Translations under genes and position numbers: made by a program
Notes under the pieces: model-generated
Told to the model about the DNA's origin: nothing
Databases searched by the model: none
Seen by the model: the letters and a program-made list of their open reading frames with translations, nothing else
Shown: positions 7,193 to 12,449 of the stretch, piece by piece
Layout of the letters: each line of letters starts with the position of its first letter
How positions within the stretch are numbered: the first letter of the stretch is position 1
Assembly: GCA_026770615.1 (NCBI GenBank)
Contig: MU631376.1
Location: 104,141 to 116,589 of the forward strand
Direction: 5' to 3'
Origin: Pavlovales sp. CCMP2436
Lineage: Eukaryota; Haptophyta; Pavlovophyceae; Pavlovales
Length of the DNA stretch: 12,449 nt

Positions 7193-7982
7193 CGCACGAA
7201 CACAACTGATACTCCTTCTAATACTCTTAAGCCTACAACTCTCTCAAATGCACTTCCGGGGCCGGACCAGGGACGTCCACGAGGTCCCAGAATCCAGGAC
7301 GTCCTAAGCGGGACGTCCGAGAGAATCTCGGCGGTATACCTTTTTCTGAACGTGGTGAAATGGTCGAGAGTGGCAGTTGATATGGGCAGCGGAAAGAAAG
7401 TCAGGCATCCCGAGGTGGTGCAGACGAGTTAGCTACGGATGTGTCAATGCAGAACCACCTTGCGGTATCACCGACTTCCAAATGTGTCCGGGGCTTCGAT
7501 TTGACGACCTGGACTTTTGAATTCGCCCCTCACATTTCGATCCTTGACCACCTAGGCACGTGTAGGCCATACGTGAGCAACCCCATTAGACAGTACAGGC
7601 CGCTGAATGGAGAGTGCTGCACGTGTGAGAGCGAGTCAGTCGCAGCAAGATACATAACGCTAGAATTCTTTTCAAAATTGAAAGAATTCAAGTCAGAAAA
7701 AGGAAGGATTTAAACTGCCAATCCGAGGCAGTTAGAGGCGGCGCCGTCCTACTAGTGCTCCGCGTGTCGCCGAAGCTGCGTGTGCTGCGACTAATATAAC
7801 GCCAGGACCGCCTCGCACCGCAGGGCAGGGCGAGGAGCAGCAAAACAACGTGAAGTTTAAAAGTCGGCGCAAGCCCAAATCAACGGATTGTTTGGCCCGC
7901 AGGCTACGCGCTGTCGTAGGAGAGCACTCTCGCCTGACCCGGCTGCGGCCGGAGGCGGCCGCGGGCGAGGCAGCCGCGGGCG

Positions 7983-8741
7983 ATGCAGCCGTCCATTCGG
8001 CTCCACCACGGCGGTACCGCCATCCTGGTCGAGTGGGATCGAGTACCGGGGGCCGTGGCCTTCCGTATCGAGTACTGGCAGCTCGCCGACGACCCATCGG
8101 CCACCCTCGCGCCGCGCGGCGAGGCCCTCGTCGGCGCCGGCGCGACACGAATGATGCGCCACTCCATTTCCGGCTGCCCCGCCGGCGTGCGGGTGCTCCT
8201 GCGCATCGTCTCGCTGCTCGCCGATGGCTCTGAGGGGCCTGCCTCGCGGCCGGTCGTCATTCGCATAGGCGAGGAGGTGTACGCCTCCGCCGTCGACGTG
8301 GTCGCAGCGCTGCTCGCGCGGTCTGGCGCGGTGGGTGCGCAGCCGCCGCTCGTCGCGAGGCCGCCCGCGGTCTCCAGTCAGCCTCGCGCGGCCGCTGAGC
8401 ACCGCCGCGGCGGTTCCAACGGCCGGGTGAGCCACGGCTCGAGCTCAACACGCGAACGGAGCTTCGGCTCGTCGGCGTCGGCAGCTGCGCGCAGCGGGCA
8501 GTCGGCTGCGCGCGGCGCGGGTGGCGGGTGGGCGGCCGATAATGGAGGGGCAGCGGTCCGGCGCGGCACCACGGGGCGGTTGCGCGCGGACTCTGAGCGC
8601 TGGGCTGGCCCGGTGGCATGGGCGAGCCCGGGCCCTGAGGTGTTTGCGAAGCGCGACCTCTTCTTCGTGGCTGACGACGGAGATCCGAGAACATCTGGAT
8701 CAGACGAGGACGATCTTTCAGACGGACATTACGAGAGGTGA
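7983..8741 (+). CDS. Fibronectin type III-like domain protein with disordered tail
   Basis: An intronless frame of 252 aa ending at TGA. Residues about 5-96 fit one fibronectin type III domain: a B-strand with ILVEWDRVPGA (Trp18), a C-strand FRIEYWQL (Tyr31), and a final VLLRIVSLLADGSEGPASRP followed by VVIRI, the usual F-G loop and G-strand signature. Residues about 112-215 are Arg/Ser/Gly/Ala-rich and probably disordered. The C-terminus is acidic (SGSDEDDLSDG). There is no signal peptide, so a cytoplasmic scaffold or adaptor role is more likely than cell adhesion, but that is inference. The stop lies inside a weak donor-like GAGAG|GTGACG, so further exons cannot be excluded. It converges on CFAP299. 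Confidence 0.65.
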   Translation: MQPSIRLHHGGTAILVEWDRVPGAVAFRIEYWQLADDPSATLAPRGEALVGAGATRMMRHSISGCPAGVRVLLRIVSLLADGSEGPASRPVVIRIGEEVYASAVDVVAALLARSGAVGAQPPLVARPPAVSSQPRAAAEHRRGGSNGRVSHGSSSTRERSFGSSASAAARSGQSAARGAGGGWAADNGGAAVRRGTTGRLRADSERWAGPVAWASPGPEVFAKRDLFFVADDGDPRTSGSDEDDLSDGHYER

Positions 8742-9036
8742 CGGGGAGTCTAGATCCAAAAATCGTGTTCGCTAGAGTTTCAGCTAGTAACTAACCGTCG
8801 ATAATGATTTAGTCAAATATACCAACTAGCTCGCGCGATGCGCAGTATTCCAGATGTAAGCTCGAAGTTACCATTTGGAAGTCGCTAAATATTAAGACAT
8901 CGGCAAACTACCATGCACGCCTTTGCACCGTGCCATTGTCCCGTTCCTAGCCAGTAACTTGCGAGCCCGCCGGCCCACCGCTCCGCCCCACTCCGCCCGC
9001 GCCCTTGCTACACAGCCATCGCCGCTGCGCGCTCGA
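8742..9036. other. Convergent intergenic region (3' flanks of FN3-like gene and CFAP299)
   Basis: These 295 bp separate two converging stop codons. The left two-thirds are of lower GC than the flanking genes. No canonical AATAAA polyadenylation signal is evident on either strand. Confidence 0.5.
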
Positions 9037-9951
9037 TCATGTCTTCCGACGCGTGACGTGGTCGTAGAGCACCGCCTGGACGTACTCGTGCGTGCTGATC
9101 TCGATCCGGCGCGAGTTGTCGCCCGGCTTGGCTTTCGGGTCGACGTTGATCACCTTGCGGTCGCGCTTGTTCTTGAAGAGCAGCCCCGACTCGTTATCAG
9201 CGATCACCTGGAAGTTGGGCGTGTGGTTGGAGGTGGAAGTCTGCGTCTCCCAGTTGTAGAAGGATAGGTCGGCCGGCTTTGGCAAAAGTTTTCGCTTGCC
9301 CTCAAAGTAGGGCTCGAGGTTTTCCGCCTTGAGCCTGTGCGCAAAGTCAATGTAGCCCGAGACCTCCTGTCCCTTTGAGTTGCGGTCGCGCAGGAAGATG
9401 ATTGTCGTCAGCTTCCCGTTGCGCACCATCTCCTCGCGCTCGGCCAGCGCGGCGAGCAGTGGGGAGTTTGAAAGATCTTTGCCGGCCGAGGCAAGCGCCT
9501 TGGGCTCGGCGCGAAGCTTCGAGAGCCGCGCCTGCTCGGCCGCGCGCTTGCGCGCCTCGAACTCCTCGCGCTTGAGCGTCTCGCCGCTCCCGCGGTACCC
9601 GAGCTCGACCAGGTGGCGCGCGAGGTCCTGCGGGGAGAATACGAGGCGGGCGCGGCGGTGAGCCTCGGGCACCGCGAGGCCGGCTGCGCCCATGGCCGCG
9701 AGCATTCCCCCCCCCGCCCCCCCGCCGCGCTGCCCAGTAGCGCAGCGTCACGCCGCAACCCAGGCCTCCCTGGCCTTCTGCCTCTCGTAGTCGCTCCGCT
9801 GGCGGCCTCGCACCTCGTCCTCGAGGTAGTAGAGGTCCGTGGCCGAGATCTGCGAGTCGAGGTAGTCCTCGTAGGTCGCGAACTCGTTCACCATGTTGTC
9901 GCCCCCCGTGCCCCCGCTGAGCTCCTGCAGAATGTTCTCATCATCCGCCAT
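9037..9951 (-). CDS. CFAP299: Cilia- and flagella-associated protein 299 (C4orf22/DUF4464 family)
   Basis: Two exons, 9951-9814 and 9627-9037, join in phase 0 across a 186-bp intron (9813-9628). The donor is GAG|GTGCGA and the acceptor TTCTCCCCGCAG|GAC. The 242-aa product is close to the roughly 230 aa of animal CFAP299. Family hallmarks are visible along its length: YEDYLDSQISATDLYYLEDE (27-46), joined exactly across the intron to DLARHLVELGYRGSGE, then KREEFEARK, SAGKDL, FLRDRNSKGQEVSGYIDFAH, LLPKPADLSFYNW, NFQVIADNESGLLFKNKRDR, NVDPKAKPGDNSRR and a final YDHVTRRKT. The family is associated with cilia and flagella and conserved in flagellated eukaryotes; its molecular role is poorly known. 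Reading through the donor (VRGRQRSDYERQK...) would give a premature end, so the spliced form is clearly the real one. The intron holds long C runs (about 9706-9725). Confidence 0.93.
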
Positions 9952-10131
9952 GCCGGCGCCTCTCCGAGCAAGGGAGTAGCTCCGGTCTGCTCGGCCTCCC
10001 CTCTCTCCGCGCGCTGCCGTTACCTAGGCGGAGAGGAATGGATTTTTAAAATCGGCGAGCAGGCTTAGGGCCCGAATGAGCGGCGCTGGGCGACAGGAAA
10101 AAAAACACGCGGAGACGCGGACGGGGGGTTG

Positions 10132-10465
10132 TGTTTGTGTGTGTGTGTGTGTGTGTGTGCTGTGGGAGAGAGAGAGAGAGAGAGAGAGACAGATTTGATA
10201 ATGTGTGTGTTGGAGGTGTGTGTGTGAGAGAGAGGAAGGGCGTAATTGTGTGTGCTTGAGGGGGGGATGGGTGAAAGATAGATATGTGTGTTGTGAAGGT
10301 GTGCGTGTGTGCTGAGGGGGTGGGAGAGGGGGGGGTGGGTGTGTGTGTGAGAGTGAGAGAGAGATAATGCGTGTGTTGGAGGTGTGTGTGTGTACGAGAG
10401 GGAGTAATCCTAAATTGACGTGAGCGTTGTGTGTGGGGGGGGGAGGGGGGGGGGACCTGTGGCAA
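10132..10465. repeat. (GT)n/(GA)n microsatellite block
   Basis: It includes a (TG)n run at about 10136-10159, a (GA)n run at about 10166-10189 and imperfect GTGTGT/GAGAGA tracts with G runs up to about 10454. The minus-strand open frame across it (His/Thr/Pro/Leu-rich) is a composition artefact. The block starts about 180 bp upstream of the CFAP299 start codon. Confidence 0.9.
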
Positions 10466-10662
10466 TTGCTAGGAGTTCACCACCAACCTCACCTCTACCA
10501 CCACCATCCCTGCTGCCAGGACTAACGTCTGACATCGACCAAGTCAGTGAGTGAACAACACCTGTTGAACCATGCTGAGCCGCTATACATATATGTACGA
10601 GAGGGAGTAATTGTGTGTGTGTGCTTGGGGGGGGGTGTGTATGTGAGTGCTGGGGGTGGGGG
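10466..10662. other. Low-complexity spacer
   Basis: It begins with a short non-repetitive stretch (about 10466-10570), then a CTGAGCCGCTATA motif (10575-10587) that also borders the dispersed repeat near 11150 and 11523, then GT/G-rich sequence. No gene is seen. Confidence 0.4.
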
Positions 10663-10900
10663 GTGACTTACTTAGCGCCCCACAGCACCCAGCAGAGGGC
10701 GGGGAGGGGATAGGGGTGTGGTGTGTGCTGGGGGGGAGGGTGACTTACTTGGCGCCCCACAGCACCCAGCAGAGGGCGGGAGTAATTGTGTGTGTGTGTT
10801 GGAGGGGTGTGTGTTAAAGAGGGTGTAATTGTGTGTAAATTTCTAGTTGGACGTGTGTGGTGACTTACTTGGCGCACCACCGCACCCAGCTGAGGGCGGG
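10663..10900. repeat. Three-copy 41-bp repeat interleaved with GT-rich sequence
   Basis: Copies at 10663-10703, 10740-10780 and 10860-10900 share GTGACTTACTTGGCGCCCC ... CACCCAGCAGAGGGCGGG. The first two differ by one base, and the third has several changes. On the minus strand each copy carries a consensus splice donor (AA|GTAAGT) and reads P-A-L-C/S-W-V ... A-K before a stop. GT-rich spacers of 36 and 79 bp separate them. Confidence 0.85.
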
Positions 10901-11100
10901 GAACAGGCCGGAGGGAGCACCGCTGAGCCTATTGTTAGTATTATTTATTATTAGCATGATTCATGGTGAAATTCGTGTTGGTATTATTAATTATTAATCT
11001 TAATTAATTATTAATTATAATTAATAATTTAGAGTTTATATTTGTTATTATTGGACAGGCCGGACGTAGCGCCGCCGAGCCAATTGTTGTTCTTATTATG
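10901..11100. repeat. AT-rich patch bounded by a direct repeat
   Basis: About 47 bp starting GAACAGGCCGGAGGGAGC (10901) recur as GGACAGGCCGGACGTAGC (11053), each running on into GAGCC(T/A)ATTGTT and ATTATT. Between them lies a TTAATTA-rich palindromic stretch (about 10983-11030). There is no coding potential. It may be an insertion or local duplication. Confidence 0.65.
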
Positions 11101-11150
11101 ATTATGATTATGATTACTATTGTTGATGTTGTTACTGCTGCAAACGCTGA

Positions 11151-11244
11151 GCCGCTATATACTGATAGGGATTCAAGCTGGCGTCTGACTGTTCTGAATG
11201 TTTTGCTGGTCTGAGCGCTGCGTCGCCCATTGCCTGCTGCGTGC
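11151..11244 (-). repeat. Dispersed repeat copy immediately downstream of the membrane-protein gene
   Basis: Positions 11161-11244 match the reverse complement of 6381-6470. The similarity stops one base from the TAA of the gene ending at 11246, so the repeat forms the start of its 3' flank. The far side ends in TATAGCGGCTCAG, shared with the intron copy at 11522-11534. Confidence 0.8.
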
Positions 11245-11245
11245 C

Positions 11246-11802
11246 TTAGTCGGCTGCGCTGGCTTGGGCGCCACCGCGCGTGCCGATGGATCTCCGGTAG
11301 TGTGCCCGGGCAAGGGCGTTTAGGGAGATGATCTGCTGGTTGCTGTTTGTCGTGTTCCCAAGCTGGGCAGCGATCGGGGCCAGCGCGCTCAAGCGCGCGA
11401 GCAGCAGCTGCGCATGGCCGCGTGCCGCGATCGTACCGATCGTGTCGATGAGTTGCTTCTTGATGCGCGCGGCCGCCTCCATCGGACTCACGCCCATCAG
11501 CGCGTACATCTTGCGGCCTCCCTGAGCCGCTATATATATTTATGATAGGGATTCAAGCCGGCATCTGAATATATATTATGAGCATGATTGCATAGTAGTA
11601 GTCGTGTTATTATTCTCATTAGTAAGGGGGGGAGGGGGGGTGCCCACAGACACACACACCTGCGCCAGCGCCGAGCGACGCACGTGCGTCGCGGCGACGA
11701 ATCCGCCCGCCAGCGCAACCGCCAACAACATGCCCACCGCCGCGAAGGTCCCCGACTTGCCCGCCAATAGCCCTGCCAGCATCCCCGTAGGCGCCCCCCG
11801 GA
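11246..11802 (-). CDS. Small predicted single-pass membrane protein, at least two exons
   Basis: I do not recognise the family. Exon 11802-11660 joins exon 11521-11246 across a 138-bp phase-0 intron (donor CAG|GTGTGT, acceptor CGGCTCAG|GGA). Counting from the ATG at 11782 the product is 132 aa. Residues about 13-34 are a transmembrane helix (FAAVGMLLAVALAGGFVAAT). Residues about 50-110 are helical and Ala/Leu-rich (SPMEAAARIKKQLIDTIGTI, then HAQLLLARLSALAPIAAQL). A strong acceptor, preceded by a C/T tract (CCCCCATTTCAG, ending 11803), lies just upstream. It implies another exon further up, either 5' UTR or N-terminal coding, which I could not find. Both visible introns and the 3' flank contain copies of the dispersed repeat. 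Confidence 0.5.
11522..11570 (-). repeat. Dispersed repeat copy forming the 3' end of an intron
   Basis: GCCGGCTTGAATCCCTATCA, then a TA-rich spacer, then TATAGCGGCTCAG match the end of the copy at 11151-11190. The final CAG is the inferred 3' splice site of the membrane-protein intron. Confidence 0.7.
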
Positions 11803-11884
11803 CTGAAATGGGGGAAAGGGGGAGGGGGGGTTCGGGTTTAGGACTTATAGGGATTACTAGCAATAATAGGATTACTTAGTTATT

Positions 11885-11913
11885 ACTGATAGGGATTCAA
11901 GCTGGCGGCTGAC
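11885..11913 (-). repeat. Short dispersed repeat copy upstream of the membrane-protein exon
   Basis: The stretch reads CAGCCGCCAGCTTGAATCCC, then TATCAGTAA, on the minus strand. It matches the core of the copies at 11161 and 6450 and lies about 80 bp above the 11803 acceptor, probably within an upstream intron. Confidence 0.65.
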
Positions 11914-11930
11914 CGTACGAGAACTATCTG

Positions 11931-12319
11931 TAATTATCTGAGAAAGCCTCCGGTAAACGTATAATTATTTAGGCGCAACGGCTACGAGTCGGCCGGCGGC
12001 TGCTGAGCGACCCCCCTTCTGGTCTAGATGCTTTAAAGTCGTCTGGGTCGCTCATCCATCAGAATTCGGAATCGGTCCCATACCAAAATACACTCTGAGC
12101 TCCGCGCTTCTGGGCTCTGCGCTTCTGGGCTCTGCGCGCGCTTCTGGGCTCTGCGCTTCCCGCGGCTCTGTGCTTCTGGGACTCCACGCTTCTGAGACTC
12201 CGCACTTTCTTGAGAAGCCGCTGAGCGATATAACTAACTAAATGCCCTATTCCGGCCGACTCGCAGCGCCGTTGCGCCCGGGAATAGTTATACGTTTACC
12301 GGAAGCTGTCTCATAATTC
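11931..12319. mobile_element. Candidate MITE with about 65-bp terminal inverted repeats
   Basis: The left end (about 11931-11996) and right end (about 12252-12319) are reverse complements over AATTAT-GAGA-AGC, TCCGGTAAACGTATAA, GGCGCAACGGC and CGAGTCGGCCGG, with short gaps. The 389-bp element has no coding capacity. Target duplication is unclear, possibly only TA. Confidence 0.65.
12104..12205. repeat. 15-bp minisatellite inside the candidate MITE
   Basis: Units of consensus GCGCTTCTGGGCTCT are repeated about six times with increasing decay to the right (TGCTTCTGGGACTCC, CGCTTCTGAGACTCC). Confidence 0.8.
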
Positions 12320-12354
12320 TATATAGGTTAGATACATGTATGGACAGGGAATAA

Positions 12355-12449
12355 GGCCTCGCGCTACCCGGCCCCCACCTAAACGGCCCGAACGCCAGCA
12401 TCGGCCCGATCGAGGCCAAGCTCAACACCGTCAAGCTGATCCGCGGGAT
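12355..12449 (+). CDS. Possible partial exon running off the window
   Basis: The frame is open from a TAA at 12352 to the window end and reads ...HLNGPNASIGPIEAKLNTV, then KLIRG. From the Asn at 12382 onward every third position is G or C, as expected for genes in this genome. The only upstream AG in a usable place (12354-12355) is a poor acceptor. The minus strand is also open in one frame to a TAG. Product unknown. Confidence 0.27.

Larger units (their letters stand above)
6178..7982. other. Long region with no convincing gene
   Basis: Contents in order: a short GCCAGGGC/GCCCTGGC stem (6201-6208/6232-6239) just after the + strand stop, possibly in the 3' UTR; a dispersed repeat copy (6381-6470); GCC/GGC-rich codon-like tracts near 6480-6590; an AT-richer stretch (6740-6870); a GC palindrome (7163-7192); three GGACGTCC palindromes (7271, 7297, 7311); and the 5' flank of the FN3-like gene. 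A minus-strand open frame (7180-6818) contains a plausible-looking segment (QYLASNASRAHDEALAAYGY). A + frame at 7441-7713 encodes 90 aa without the usual GC-rich third positions. Neither has a recognisable domain or convincing splice context, so neither is called. Confidence 0.4.

Noticed and set aside
7441..7713. 90-aa open frame on the + strand with Cys-rich segment
   Set aside because: Third positions lack the GC bias of the other genes, and no domain or splice context is visible. It could be chance or a relic.
10046..10465. 139-aa His/Thr/Ser-rich frame on the minus strand
   Set aside because: It is a translation of (GT)n and (GA)n microsatellites.
12379..12449. Upstream exon of the minus-strand membrane protein ending at TTTAG|GTGGGG
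   Set aside because: The phase needed by the next exon (11802) puts an in-frame TGA in this stretch, and codon use fits the + strand better.

Overview
This is a nuclear window from a eukaryote, most likely a flagellated GC-rich microalga. A haptophyte is my best guess, from inference rather than a marker gene. The evidence is spliceosomal introns with GT...AG borders and pyrimidine tracts, very high GC at third codon positions, a clear cilia/flagella gene (CFAP299), and intergenic DNA full of microsatellites, minisatellites and inverted repeats. I saw no rRNA, tRNA, CRISPR array, viral gene or toxin gene.

Layout. 85-2608 (-): a five-exon coiled-coil gene, about 400 aa, all introns phase 0, with a Gly/Tyr-rich segment near its N-terminus. 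2640-3960: nested inverted-repeat elements, probably MITE or foldback type. 3960-4443: unassigned sequence. 4444-4665: a 96-bp-arm inverted repeat that includes the 3' end of the next gene. 4638-5168 (-): a 176-aa protein with two beta-rich 'PPG' modules. 5347-6177 (+): a divergently transcribed 276-aa protein ending in a probable galactose-binding-like (discoidin/DOC type) domain. 6178-7982: mostly non-coding, with one dispersed repeat. 7983-8741 (+): a protein with one fibronectin type III-like domain and a long disordered tail. 9037-9951 (-): two-exon CFAP299, 242 aa. 10040-11110: microsatellites, a three-copy repeat and an AT-rich patch. 11246-11802 (-): a small predicted membrane protein with at least two exons. 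11931-12319: a candidate MITE. 12355-12449 (+): a possible partial exon.

The genes do not form an obvious pathway. The PPG and galactose-binding-like genes are divergent across a 178-bp gap that probably holds a shared promoter. The FN3 and CFAP299 genes converge with 295 bp between them. The most interesting structure is at exon-intron level. The coiled-coil gene has decayed or microexon-sized copies of its own exon ends inside its introns. The small membrane-protein gene has copies of one dispersed repeat in both visible introns and its 3' flank, and one copy supplies the 3' splice site.
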